NCBI GenBank assembly: GCA_016715995.1
Contig: JADJXF010000011.1
Coordinates: 186,001 to 250,000, forward strand
Reading direction: 5' to 3'
Length of the DNA: 64,000 bases
Origin: Flavobacteriales bacterium
GTDB lineage: Bacteria > Bacteroidota > Bacteroidia > Flavobacteriales_F > PHOS-HE28
Below the pieces are notes generated by a model. It did no database searches. It saw only the letters and a program-made list of their open reading frames with translations, and was not told the origin of the DNA. Within the stretch, counting starts at the first letter, position 1. Each line of letters opens with the position of its first letter. A program made the position numbers and the translations under genes. Shown here one piece after another: positions 35,339 to 43,420 of this stretch.

Positions 35339-35387
35339 GCGGGGACCCCCGTTCGGTCAAGGCTTCAGCATCGCCACGATCCGCTCG
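35339..35387. repeat. 49-bp direct repeat, copy A
   Basis: Matches 35853-35901 at 47 of 49 positions, 514 bases apart. Copy B contains the end of the serine hydrolase gene; copy A is a displaced duplicate on the far side of the MNT gene. Confidence 0.9.
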
Positions 35388-35445
35388 CGTTCCCAATTCA
35401 TCGGGCCTGGCTCCCGGCAGTCAGGGTTCGCCAACCGGGTAAAGG

Positions 35446-35520
35446 CTACGCCACGCCCGCGTCCAGGATCTTCTTCAACTGTTCCACCAATGGTGGCACG
35501 TACTCGCTCCGTTCAGACAT
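35446..35520 (-). pseudogene. 24-codon remnant overlapping the MNT gene
   Basis: ATGTCTGA overlaps the MNT stop, an arrangement usual for HEPN genes after MNT genes. The frame closes after MSERSEYVPPLVEQLKKILD and four more residues, so at most a truncated partner is present. Confidence 0.3.
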
Positions 35521-35803
35521 ACTTCAGATCCTTCTCGATGAAAGGCAGATAGTGCGCCTTCACAGCAGTACGCATCACCACATCCACCTTGCGTTGAACG
35601 ATGTTCTCCAGATCGAAGGAGAGATCGAAATAGTCGAAATCGGCACCTGGCACGAACTCCACGAGGATGTCTACATCGCTGTCCGGCCGAAAGTCATCGC
35701 GTGTGGCCGACCCGAACACCGCCATGCTCTTCAGCCCGTACTTGGCGAAGAGGCGAGCCCGTTCGCGCCGCAGCACGGCGAGGATATCGGCGAGGGTGCC
35801 CAT
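35513..35803 (-). CDS. MNT-type minimal nucleotidyltransferase (antitoxin-like)
   Basis: The 96-residue protein has the nucleotidyltransferase core AVFGSATRDDFRPDSDVDILVEF (GSxxR...SDxD, two catalytic Asp), then FDLENIVQRKVDVVMRTAVK. Such small proteins usually pair with HEPN toxins and act as antitoxins by adenylylating them. Only a 24-codon frame follows where a HEPN gene is expected, so it looks like an orphan. The gene is enclosed by 49-bp direct repeats. Confidence 0.9.
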   Translation of the reverse strand: MGTLADILAVLRRERARLFAKYGLKSMAVFGSATRDDFRPDSDVDILVEFVPGADFDYFDLSFDLENIVQRKVDVVMRTAVKAHYLPFIEKDLKYV

Positions 35804-35852
35804 GACGATACAAATATCGGTTTCACCGGTTGCACCGATTCCCTTCCACTTA

Positions 35853-35901
35853 GCGGGGACCTCCGATCGGTCAAGGCTTCAGCATCGCCACGATCCGCTC
35901 G
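35853..35901. repeat. 49-bp direct repeat, copy B (3' end of the serine hydrolase)
   Basis: Partner of 35339-35387. It covers the last ten codons (IERIVAMLKP) and stop of the serine hydrolase gene plus 18 bases beyond. Confidence 0.9.
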
Positions 35902-36989
35902 ATCACCGTCTTCTGGTGGGCCCGGTGCCCGCGTTCCAGCACCGCGATGCCCACGGTGGCGTTCAGGTCCGGCAGGTGCATCGCTCTAGTGCCCCAGAAG
36001 CCCCCATGCCCGAAGGCCTGCATGTTCCGGATCGTAGCCGGCGCAATGCCCAGCTGATACCCGCTCTGCACGCTGTCCTGCGTGATCACCGTGGTGTGGA
36101 TCAGCGTGAGGGTGGCGCTGTCGCGCACCACCTTGCCCGTGAACAGGTCGTGATTGAAGCGGGCCAGGTCGCGGGCCGAGCAGGCGATGCCGCCGCCGCC
36201 GTAGAGGTCCATGGACACGTCGATCTTGTGGCTATCGAAGCCCGCTTCGTCCCAATACTGGTGTACCAATGGCAAGGTGCCTTCGGGCATGGGTTCCAAG
36301 GTGGGCATCCAGGTATGCGCGTAGCCCATCCGATCGTAGCGCAGCAGCGCGCGCATGGCCTTGGTGAAGGGCATGCCGGTGAGGCCCTCGATCACTTCGG
36401 TGAGCAGCAGGTAGTTCGCGTCCGTATAGGCGTAGTGCATTCCGGGCTCGGCCAGTTTGGTGCCCACCGCCACCGTGCGCACAAGTTGCTCATCACGCGT
36501 CCACCGGCGCATCGGGTTCGCGATGATGCTGTCCTGGTAGCCGTATTCGGTGTAGCTGTCCAGGCCGCTGGTGTGCGAGAGGAGGTGCGTGATGGTGATG
36601 GCCTGCAGGTCGTAGCCGTCGCCGGCGAACAGCTCGCGTGTGCGTTCGGTGAGCAACGGCCCCACCGGCTGGTCCAGTTTCAGCTTGCCCTCTTCCACCA
36701 GGCGCAGGATCGTGGCCGAGACATAGGTCTTGATGTTGCTGGCGATGAGGAAGGGCGCCTCGGGATGCAGCGGTGCCCCGCCTTTCATGGATCGGCCGCT
36801 GGCCCCGCTCCAGGAGATGCCACGGTCCGGCGCTTCCACATGCACCACCACCCCCACCATCGTGGTGTCCGCGCGATAGATGGAATCCAGCAGGGCCTGC
36901 GCCCGTTGCTCGAACGATTGCGCGCTGGCGCCCGAGGCCAGACCGATGACCAGCAGCAGCACGGAGCGAAGGGATGGTTTATGCGACAT
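35871..36989 (-). CDS. Exported serine hydrolase (beta-lactamase/class C-like family)
   Basis: The 372-residue protein has a signal peptide (LRSVLLLVIGLASGASA), the SxxK motif in LIASNIKTYVSA, a YxN-type motif (YAYTDANYLLL) and HGG in FGHGGFWGTR. These are the active-site motifs of serine beta-lactamase-like hydrolases, a broad group of esterases and D-amino peptidases; the substrate cannot be told. Residue spacing is normal and the gene is intact. Its last 31 bases lie in repeat copy B. Confidence 0.92.
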   Translation of the reverse strand: MSHKPSLRSVLLLVIGLASGASAQSFEQRAQALLDSIYRADTTMVGVVVHVEAPDRGISWSGASGRSMKGGAPLHPEAPFLIASNIKTYVSATILRLVEEGKLKLDQPVGPLLTERTRELFAGDGYDLQAITITHLLSHTSGLDSYTEYGYQDSIIANPMRRWTRDEQLVRTVAVGTKLAEPGMHYAYTDANYLLLTEVIEGLTGMPFTKAMRALLRYDRMGYAHTWMPTLEPMPEGTLPLVHQYWDEAGFDSHKIDVSMDLYGGGGIACSARDLARFNHDLFTGKVVRDSATLTLIHTTVITQDSVQSGYQLGIAPATIRNMQAFGHGGFWGTRAMHLPDLNATVGIAVLERGHRAHQKTVIERIVAMLKP

Positions 36990-37494
36990 GGCGGATCGAG
37001 GCGATTAGCACGAGTAGTGAGGGCGTGATAGCTGTGGACAATGTACAGTGCTGCTCCATCGGCTAAGTAGTGCCTCACCCTGAATCAATCCAGTTCGGTT
37101 TCTGCAAACGATGGTTCCGACCAGGCGCCAAGAGCACTGGGTAGTTGATGAGCAATTGCGTCCCGGGTATTCCATGGCGCTCAGATACCGCGTGCGGTGG
37201 GTGTCCACGATCCGCGCGGCCGCGCCCGGCTCGGGAGCCTGTGCTGCGGGCCTGTGCGAGACGGGCTGCGGCTTGGATCGTGGGCGCCTTTTGGCTCCAC
37301 CTTTTGGCGAAGCAAAAGGTGGAAAAGAACAAGTTCACTTCCCGTTCGGGCATTATCACATTCTGGTGCTGGCAAACTGAAACACTATGCATGTCTGGCC
37401 CCCACCCCCTCACGTCCAGCCCCTTGCATTTGCTGATGCAGAACCGCCTTCTATATTTGGGTGCGCCCAGCCCCCTTTCTGCGGCGCCTGTGCC
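36990..37494. other. Gene-free stretch between serine hydrolase and PUR gene
   Basis: 505 bases with short frames on both strands that show no protein-like features. The only structure seen is the 10-bp inverted repeat at 37297-37322. Confidence 0.5.
37297..37322. repeat. 10-bp inverted repeat
   Basis: CCACCTTTTG (37297-37306), loop GCGAAG, CAAAAGGTGG (37313-37322), a perfect stem. The T- and A-tracts are inside the stem rather than after it, so it looks more like a small dispersed palindrome than a terminator. Confidence 0.65.
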
Positions 37495-37848
37495 ATGCGC
37501 GATGATCGTGAAGACGTGTATTCAAAGGCCGTGCGGGCCGGCAAGCGGACCTACTTCTTCGATGTGAAGAGCACACGGGGCCGCGATCTCTACCTCACCA
37601 TCACGGAGAGCAAGAAGCACACGCACGAGGACGGCACGGCGCATTACGACAAGCACAAGATTTTCCTCTACAAGGAGGACTTCGACAAGTTCATCGATGG
37701 CCTGCAGGATGTCGTCAGCGAGATCGACCGGCTGAAGGCCACCGGTGAGTACGGGAATGGACCGGAGCACGACACCAAGGAGCCGCCGAGCGATGCACCG
37801 CCGTTCACCGATGTGAACTTCGAGGATCTCGACCGCAAGGACATCTGA
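37495..37848 (+). CDS. PUR-domain nucleic acid-binding protein (DUF3276)
   Basis: The 117-residue protein has a single PUR repeat: YSKAVRAGKRTYFFDVKSTRGRDLYLTITESKK and KHKIFLYKEDFDKFIDGLQDVVSEI, followed by an acidic tail. PUR proteins bind single-stranded DNA or RNA, usually as dimers; the cell role in Bacteroidota is unknown. The ATG at 37495 was chosen because the upstream extension (HVWPPPPHVQ) has no family similarity. Confidence 0.9.
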   Translation: MRDDREDVYSKAVRAGKRTYFFDVKSTRGRDLYLTITESKKHTHEDGTAHYDKHKIFLYKEDFDKFIDGLQDVVSEIDRLKATGEYGNGPEHDTKEPPSDAPPFTDVNFEDLDRKDI

Positions 37849-37974
37849 TCGCGGCGCTGTTCCGGCAGCACAGCCTTCTGTTCAAAACTCGCCTGTTTAT
37901 CAACAGGGGAATGCAGCGATCGCCCCTGTTCTTTGCGCCGTCAGAAACGTTGGGTCAACGTTTTCCATCGGCGG

Positions 37975-38652
37975 ATGAAGCTCACCTACTACGGCCACTC
38001 GTGCATCGGCGTGAACACCGCCGGGCATGACCTGCTCTTCGATCCATTCATCAGCGGGAATCCGCTTGCGAAAGGGATCGATGTGGACCGCATCCCCGCC
38101 ACGGAGATCCTCGTGACGCACGGCCACGGCGATCATGTGGCCGACGCCGAGTCCATCGCGAAGCGCACCAACGCCACGCTGGTGAGCAACTACGAGATCG
38201 CGAATTGGTTCGCGGCAAAGGGCGTGAAGAGCACCGTAGGCATGAACATCGGCGGCGGCGCCGCGCTCGGTCCCTTCCGTGTGAAGTACGTCACCGCCGT
38301 GCACAGCAGCCAATTGCCCGACGGCGCCTACGGCGGCAATCCGGGCGCTTTCGTGGTAACCGGCCCGGAGGGCGCCTTCCACCACGCAGGCGACACCGCG
38401 CTGACGATGGACATGCAGCTGCTGAAACCCCTCAACCTCCGCTTCGCCTGCCTGCCCATCGGCGACCATTTCACCATGGGCGTGGAGGACGCCATCAAGG
38501 CAGCCGCTCTCATGGGCGTGACCAAGGTGGTCGGCCTGCACTACAACACCTTCCCTCCCATCGCCATCGACACTGAAGCGGCGCAGCGCGCGTTCAGCGA
38601 GGCGGGCCTCGAACTACTGCTTCCTGCGATCGGCGCGTCCATCACCCTTTAG
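37975..38652 (+). CDS. Metal-dependent hydrolase, UPF0173 (metallo-beta-lactamase fold)
   Basis: The 225-residue protein opens MKLTYYGHSCIGVNTAGHDLLFDPFISGNP and has the metal motif THGHGDHVAD (HxHxDH), VHSSQLPDGAYGGNPGAFVV, HHAGDTALTMDMQLL and PIGDHFTMGVEDA, GLHYNTFP. It matches the UPF0173 family of zinc hydrolases with unknown substrates. It precedes parA by 15 bases, so the two may be co-transcribed. Confidence 0.93.
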   Translation: MKLTYYGHSCIGVNTAGHDLLFDPFISGNPLAKGIDVDRIPATEILVTHGHGDHVADAESIAKRTNATLVSNYEIANWFAAKGVKSTVGMNIGGGAALGPFRVKYVTAVHSSQLPDGAYGGNPGAFVVTGPEGAFHHAGDTALTMDMQLLKPLNLRFACLPIGDHFTMGVEDAIKAAALMGVTKVVGLHYNTFPPIAIDTEAAQRAFSEAGLELLLPAIGASITL

Positions 38653-38667
38653 CAATCAACCACCACC

Positions 38668-39483
38668 ATGGCCAAGATCATCTCCATCGTTAATCAGAAA
38701 GGCGGCGTGGGCAAGACCACCACCGCCATCAACTTGGCCGCCAGCCTGGGCGCCCTCGAGCGCCGCACCCTGCTGGTGGACGCCGATCCGCAGGCCAACG
38801 CCACCAGCGGCACCGGCCTGGATCCGCGCAAGGTGAAGGCGAGCATCTACGAGTGCATCATCAACGGCACGCCTGCCAATGAGGTGATCGTGGGCACGGA
38901 CAATCCCGGCCTCGACCTGCTGCCCGGCCACATCGACCTGGTGGGCGCCGAGATCGAGATGATCGACATGCCCGAGCGCGAGCGCCAGATGAAGAAGGTG
39001 CTGGAGCCGCTGCGCGATGCGTACGAGTTCATCATCATCGATTGCTCGCCCTCACTGGGCCTGGTCACCGTGAACAGCCTCACGGCGAGCGACAGCGTGA
39101 TCGTGCCCGTGCAGTGCGAGTACTTCGCGCTGGAAGGCTTGGGCAAGCTGCTCAACACCATCAAGATCGTGCAGCAGCGCCTGAACCCCGAGCTCACCAT
39201 CGAGGGCATGCTGCTCACCATGTACGACAGCCGCCTGCGCCTGGCGAACCAGGTGGTGGAGGAAGTGAAGACGCATTTCCAGCAGCTCGTGTTCGATACG
39301 GTGGTCCACCGCAACGTGGCGCTGGGCGAGGCGCCGAGCCACGGCAAGAGCATCATCATGCACGACGCCAGCAGCAAGGGCGCCACCAATTACCTGAACC
39401 TGGCGCGGGAGATCCTGCAGAAGAACAGCCTCACGCGCATCCCGGACAGCGAGCGGATCATCCCCATCGAAGCGGTGCAATGA
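38668..39483 (+). CDS. parA: Chromosome partitioning ATPase ParA
   Basis: The 271-residue protein has the deviant Walker A motif KGGVGKTTTAINLAASLG near its start, DADPQANATSG, IIIDCSPSLGLVTVN (Walker B) and VPVQCEYFALEGLGKL. It is a chromosomal ParA/Soj that moves ParB-parS complexes on the nucleoid. Its stop overlaps the parB start (ATGA). Confidence 0.95.
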   Translation: MAKIISIVNQKGGVGKTTTAINLAASLGALERRTLLVDADPQANATSGTGLDPRKVKASIYECIINGTPANEVIVGTDNPGLDLLPGHIDLVGAEIEMIDMPERERQMKKVLEPLRDAYEFIIIDCSPSLGLVTVNSLTASDSVIVPVQCEYFALEGLGKLLNTIKIVQQRLNPELTIEGMLLTMYDSRLRLANQVVEEVKTHFQQLVFDTVVHRNVALGEAPSHGKSIIMHDASSKGATNYLNLAREILQKNSLTRIPDSERIIPIEAVQ

Positions 39484-40361
39484 TGAAGAAGAAAGGATTG
39501 GGACGGGGCCTGAGCGCCCTGCTGGACGAGCCGGCCGCGGACATCACTGCCCGCGACAGCGCCATGGCCCAGCAGCGGCCGATGGGCGGCACCACCTTGC
39601 TCGCCATCGCGCACATCGAGCCGAACCCCTTCCAGCCGCGCGCGCATTTCGGCGAGGAGGCCCTGGCCGAGCTGGCGCAGAGCATCCGTGAGCTGGGCAT
39701 CATCCAGCCCGTTACCGTGCGGCGCATGGGCTACGACCGCTACCAGCTCATCAGCGGCGAGCGGCGTTTCCGTGCCTCGCAACTGGCGGGTCTAACGGAA
39801 CTGCCCGCCTACGTGCGTGTGGCCAACGACGAGTCCATGCTGGAGATGGCGCTGGTGGAGAACATCCAGCGCGAGGAGCTCGACCCCATCGAAGTGGCGG
39901 TGAGCTTCCAGCGCTTGATCGATGAGGTGAGCCTGACCCAGGAGAAGCTCAGCGAGAAGGTGGGCAAGGACCGCGCGACCATCAGCAACTACCTGCGCTT
40001 GCTGAAGCTGCAGCCGGAAGTGCAGCTCGGCCTGCGCCACCGCACCATCGGCATGGGGCACGCGCGTGCGCTCATCACCATCAGCGATCCGGTGCGCCAA
40101 GTGGCCCTCTACCACAAGATCGTGGAGAGCCAATTGAGCGTGCGCCAAGTGGAGGACCTGGCCCGCACCCTGACCCCGGGCAGCACGGGCAAGCCTGCAA
40201 CCACGGGGAAAACGCGACTGAACAAAGAGTTGAGCCAGCGCTTGAGCGAACGCCTGCTGAGCAAGGTGGAGGTGCGGCAGGATGCCAGCGGCAAGGGCGC
40301 CATCGAGATCAGCTTCAAGAACAAGGAGGAACTGGAGCGGCTGGTGGTGACGCTGGGCTGA
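39480..40361 (+). CDS. parB: Chromosome partitioning protein ParB
   Basis: The 293-residue protein begins MMKKKGLGRGLSALLDE and contains the ParB/Srx domain (PNPFQPRAHFGEEALAELAQSI, LISGERRFRASQLAGL, ENIQREELDPIEVAVSFQRL with the GERR/ENIQR CTPase motifs) and the helix-turn-helix VGKDRATISNYLRLLKLQP. The C-terminal dimer domain ends IEISFKNKEELERLVVTL. It binds parS and spreads as a CTP clamp. No clear 16-bp parS was found by eye in the window. Confidence 0.95.
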   Translation: MMKKKGLGRGLSALLDEPAADITARDSAMAQQRPMGGTTLLAIAHIEPNPFQPRAHFGEEALAELAQSIRELGIIQPVTVRRMGYDRYQLISGERRFRASQLAGLTELPAYVRVANDESMLEMALVENIQREELDPIEVAVSFQRLIDEVSLTQEKLSEKVGKDRATISNYLRLLKLQPEVQLGLRHRTIGMGHARALITISDPVRQVALYHKIVESQLSVRQVEDLARTLTPGSTGKPATTGKTRLNKELSQRLSERLLSKVEVRQDASGKGAIEISFKNKEELERLVVTLG

Positions 40362-40382
40362 GGTTGCCGACCTTTGTCCGTG

Positions 40383-40922
40383 ATGATTCGCCGACTGGGG
40401 TTGAGTTGCGGCTTTTGGGGGATTGCATGCGTCGTCTGTGCGCAAACCCCGATTGATTCACTCGATTGGCGCTACCGCCATTCGCCGCGCAAGGCCTCCA
40501 TCCTCAGCGCGGTGCTTCCCGGCGCCGGACAGGTTTACAACCGCAAGTATTGGAAGGTGCCCATCGTGCTGGGCGGGCTGGGCGCGAGCGTGTACTTCAT
40601 CCGGGATAACAATCAGAACTACCAGCGCTACAAGGACGCTTACATCGCGTTGGTGGATGGCGATCCGAACACCATTGACGAGTTCGAGGGACGGTTCAGT
40701 TCGCAGAACGTGTTGAACGTGGCGGACACCTACCGGCGTTGGCGCGACCTGAGCTACATCGCCTGCGGGCTGGTGTATGTGCTGAACATCGTGGATGCCA
40801 GCGTGGATGCCCACTTCGTGCGCTTCGATGTGAGCCCCGAGCTTTCGCTGGAGCTGTCCCCTTCCCTATCCACCGCGGCCATGGGCGCACCGGGCTTGAG
40901 CCTTTCGCTGGCCCTTCGTTGA
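40383..40922 (+). CDS. DUF5683 membrane protein
   Basis: The 179-residue product has a signal-like N-terminus (GLSCGFWGIACVVCAQ), SPRKASILSAVLPGAGQVYNRKYWKVPIVLGGLGASVYFI and RRWRDLSYIACGLVYVLNIVDASVDAHF, the conserved DUF5683 core. Its function is unknown, but it commonly stands between parB and dapB in Bacteroidota, as here. The ATG at 40383 is chosen over a TTG at 40374. Confidence 0.9.
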   Translation: MIRRLGLSCGFWGIACVVCAQTPIDSLDWRYRHSPRKASILSAVLPGAGQVYNRKYWKVPIVLGGLGASVYFIRDNNQNYQRYKDAYIALVDGDPNTIDEFEGRFSSQNVLNVADTYRRWRDLSYIACGLVYVLNIVDASVDAHFVRFDVSPELSLELSPSLSTAAMGAPGLSLSLALR

Positions 40923-40972
40923 GGCCCGGCGCCGTTCACACTTGTTAGCCGCAGCGCCCACAGGCATCCGGT

Positions 40973-40980
40973 TACCTTCG
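40973..40980 (+). promoter_or_regulatory. Promoter -7 box for dapB
   Basis: TACCTTCG lies 14 bases before the dapB ATG, suggesting that dapB has its own promoter inside the par block. Confidence 0.45.
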
Positions 40981-40994
40981 GCGCCATTCACACC

Positions 40995-41735
40995 ATGCGT
41001 ATCGCGCTCTACGGCTACGGGAAGATGGGCAAGGCCATTGAGGCGGAAGCCGCTGCGCGTGGCCATGCCGTGGCACTGCGCGTGACCGCTGCGAATGCAG
41101 GAGCGCCGCCACACGATGTGGATGCAGCGATCGAGTTCAGCAAACCCGATCAAGCGCTGGCCAACATGCAACTGTGCCTGGAGATGGGCGTGCCGGTGGT
41201 GGTGGGCACGACAGGCTGGTACGATAAGCTGCCGCAGGTGCGCGCGCTGGTGGAGCAATACCAAGGCACGCTGCTCTGGGCGAGCAACTTCAGCATCGGC
41301 GTGAACCTTTTCTTCCGCGTGAATCGGCAACTCGCCGCGCTCATGGACAAACAACAGGACTACGCCGTGCGCATCGACGAGGTCCATCATGTGCATAAGC
41401 TTGATGCGCCGAGCGGTACCGCCATCACCTTGGCCCACGACATCGACCTTCGTTCCAAGCGCTACACTGGATGGGAACTCTCGGTTGATGGGCATTCACA
41501 ACCCTCAACCCCTCAACCTCACAACCCCTCAACCGTCCGAATTACCAGTGAACGCGTAGGCGAAGTCACGGGCAAGCATTCCGTCACCTGGGCTGGCGCC
41601 AACGACCGCATCACCATCACGCACGAGGCCTTCAACCGCAAGGGCTTCGCGCTGGGCGCTGTGATCGCCGCAGAATGGCTCTCGGGCCGCAAGGGTCTCT
41701 TCACCATGGATGATGTGCTGGACATGAATTCGTGA
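40995..41735 (+). CDS. dapB: 4-hydroxy-tetrahydrodipicolinate reductase
   Basis: The 246-residue enzyme has the NAD(P) motif LYGYGKMGKAIEAEA, VVVGTTGWYDKLPQV, WASNFSIGVNLFFRVN, the active-site region IDEVHHVHKLDAPSGTAITLA (HHxxKxDxPSGT) and ITHEAFNRKGFALGAVIAAEWL. It catalyses a step of lysine and diaminopimelate synthesis. A CAACCCCT-type repeat (41499-41536) encodes the linker HSQPSTPQPHNPST between two conserved blocks without breaking the frame. Confidence 0.95.
   Translation: MRIALYGYGKMGKAIEAEAAARGHAVALRVTAANAGAPPHDVDAAIEFSKPDQALANMQLCLEMGVPVVVGTTGWYDKLPQVRALVEQYQGTLLWASNFSIGVNLFFRVNRQLAALMDKQQDYAVRIDEVHHVHKLDAPSGTAITLAHDIDLRSKRYTGWELSVDGHSQPSTPQPHNPSTVRITSERVGEVTGKHSVTWAGANDRITITHEAFNRKGFALGAVIAAEWLSGRKGLFTMDDVLDMNS
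41499..41536. repeat. CAACC-unit repeat inside dapB
   Basis: CAACCCT, CAACCCCT, CAACCTCA, CAACCCCT, CAACCGT in near-tandem with 7-8 base spacing, encoding a Pro/His-rich linker. Confidence 0.7.
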
Positions 41736-41756
41736 TTCGATGACCATCGGTCGACT

Positions 41757-43370
41757 TTGGTCGACGCCACGCCAGCACAACCCGCAACCCTCAACCTGCT
41801 CAACCTCTCCACCTTGGTCCCCTACCTCTTCCTCTTCGCCTACTACGCTGTGCTGATGGCCAGCCTGTGGAAATTGTTCCAGAAGGCCGGTAAGCCCGCA
41901 TGGGCCGGCTTCGTGCCCGGTTACAACATCCTGGTGTGGCTGAAGATCTCCGGCAAACCGTGGTGGTGGATCGTGCTCTTCATCGTTCCGGGCGTGAACC
42001 TGCTCATGTTCATGATCATGAACGTGAACATCAGTATCGTGCTGGGCCGTCGCGATTTCAAGGAGCATGTGCTGATGACCTTCCTGCCCTGGTGGAAGGT
42101 GCCGGAGACGGTCTTCGCGCAGAACACGTATGTGGGCCCCATTCCGCCGGAGAAGCGCAAGCGCGGTCTCCTGGGCCAGTGGGGCGATGCGATCCTCTTC
42201 GCGGTGATCGTGGCCACGGTGTTCCGCACTTACACCTTCGAGGCCTTCACCATCCCCACGCCGTCGATGGAGAAGAGCCTGCTTGTGGGGGATTACCTCT
42301 TCGTGAGCAAGCTGAGCTACGGCCCACGCCTGCCGATGACGCCGATGACCTTCCCGTTCACCCACCACACCATTCCTGTGGTGAACTCGCAGTCGTTCGT
42401 GACCTGGTTCAGTCAATCCTACCGACGGTTGCCCGGCTTCGGCACGCCACAACGCGGTGATGCGGTGGTGTTCAATTTTCCGGAAGGCGATACCGTGGTT
42501 GCCAATATCCAGAACCAGAGCTATTACCAGCTGGCGCGCGAGCACGGCCGCGAGAAGCTCGCGAATCCTGCATTCCGCAACGCCAACCTGCGAAACGCGG
42601 AGCAACAAGCGGTGCCCGGCGGAGGACTGCTCGTTCGTCCGGTGGACAAGCGCGAGAACTACATCAAGCGCTGCGTCGCGCTGCCCGGCGATTCGTTGCG
42701 GGTGGAACACGGGCAGGTTTACGTGAACGGGGAGCCGCAGCAACTGGCGTCCACCGGTCAATACAGCCACGAGTTCATCCTCACCCAGCCCTTCAACCCG
42801 GAACGCCTGAAGAAGCTCGTGGACATCTCCAGCAGCGACATCTACCAGGTGCCCTTGCAGGATGGCCGCTACCTCGCGGTGATTCCGTGCAGCCCGGATG
42901 TGGCAGCGAAACTGGGCAAGTTCGAGAGCGTGGTGAGCATGACCCGGCAGGACCATCCCCTGGGCTTCTACAGCGATGAGCGCTACCACCAGCCCATCTT
43001 CCCGAACCATCCAGGCTTCGACTGGACCGAAGACAACTTCGGCACGATCTGGATCCCGAAGAAGGGCGCCACGGTGCAGCTGTCCTTGCGGAATCTTCCG
43101 CTCTTCCAGCGCGTCATCCGCGTGTACGAGGGCCATGACCTCCAGGTGAAGGGCGAGCAGATCCTCATCGACGGCGCACCTGCCACGAGCTACACCTTCG
43201 CGCAGGACTATTACTGGATGATGGGCGACAACCGGCACCGCTCACAGGATAGCCGCTTCTGGGGCTACGTGCCCTTCGACCACATCGTGGGCAAGGCGGT
43301 ACTCGTGTGGTTCACCAAGGATCCGGAGACGGGCATCCGTTGGAAGCGATTGTTCTCGTCGGTGAAATAG
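41757..43370 (+). CDS. lepB: Signal peptidase I (large form with DUF5684-like head)
   Basis: The 537-residue protein starts at a TTG; no in-frame ATG exists between the stop at 41733 and residue 34, which lies inside the first helix. The head has three helices (LVPYLFLFAYYAVLMASLWKL, PWWWIVLFIVPGVNLLMFMIM). The peptidase follows: ILFAVIVATVFRTYTF, IPTPSMEKSLLVGDYLFVSK (catalytic Ser), NYIKRCVALPGDSLRVE (catalytic Lys), and MMGDNRHRSQDSRFWGYVPFDHIVGKA. It removes Sec signal peptides at the inner membrane. CAACC repeats sit in the first codons. Confidence 0.93.
   Translation: MVDATPAQPATLNLLNLSTLVPYLFLFAYYAVLMASLWKLFQKAGKPAWAGFVPGYNILVWLKISGKPWWWIVLFIVPGVNLLMFMIMNVNISIVLGRRDFKEHVLMTFLPWWKVPETVFAQNTYVGPIPPEKRKRGLLGQWGDAILFAVIVATVFRTYTFEAFTIPTPSMEKSLLVGDYLFVSKLSYGPRLPMTPMTFPFTHHTIPVVNSQSFVTWFSQSYRRLPGFGTPQRGDAVVFNFPEGDTVVANIQNQSYYQLAREHGREKLANPAFRNANLRNAEQQAVPGGGLLVRPVDKRENYIKRCVALPGDSLRVEHGQVYVNGEPQQLASTGQYSHEFILTQPFNPERLKKLVDISSSDIYQVPLQDGRYLAVIPCSPDVAAKLGKFESVVSMTRQDHPLGFYSDERYHQPIFPNHPGFDWTEDNFGTIWIPKKGATVQLSLRNLPLFQRVIRVYEGHDLQVKGEQILIDGAPATSYTFAQDYYWMMGDNRHRSQDSRFWGYVPFDHIVGKAVLVWFTKDPETGIRWKRLFSSVK
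41778..41808. repeat. CAACC-unit repeat at the lepB start
   Basis: CAACCCG, CAACCCT, CAACCTGCT, CAACCTCT: two exact 7-base units, then 9- and 8-base ones, in codons 8-17 of lepB. Confidence 0.65.
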
Positions 43371-43420
43371 CGGTTTGCTTGCATTCCGTTGCAGGTTGGT
43401 TTGTCGGTGATTGACCACCC

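Noticed and set aside
39042..39479. N-terminal extension of ParB in another frame of parA
   Set aside because: A shadow of parA with low-complexity Arg/Gln/Pro sequence; ParB's normal N-terminus begins at 39480.
41740..41756. ATG at 41740 as the lepB start
   Set aside because: It is in a different frame that gives no helix and soon departs from the signal peptidase sequence.
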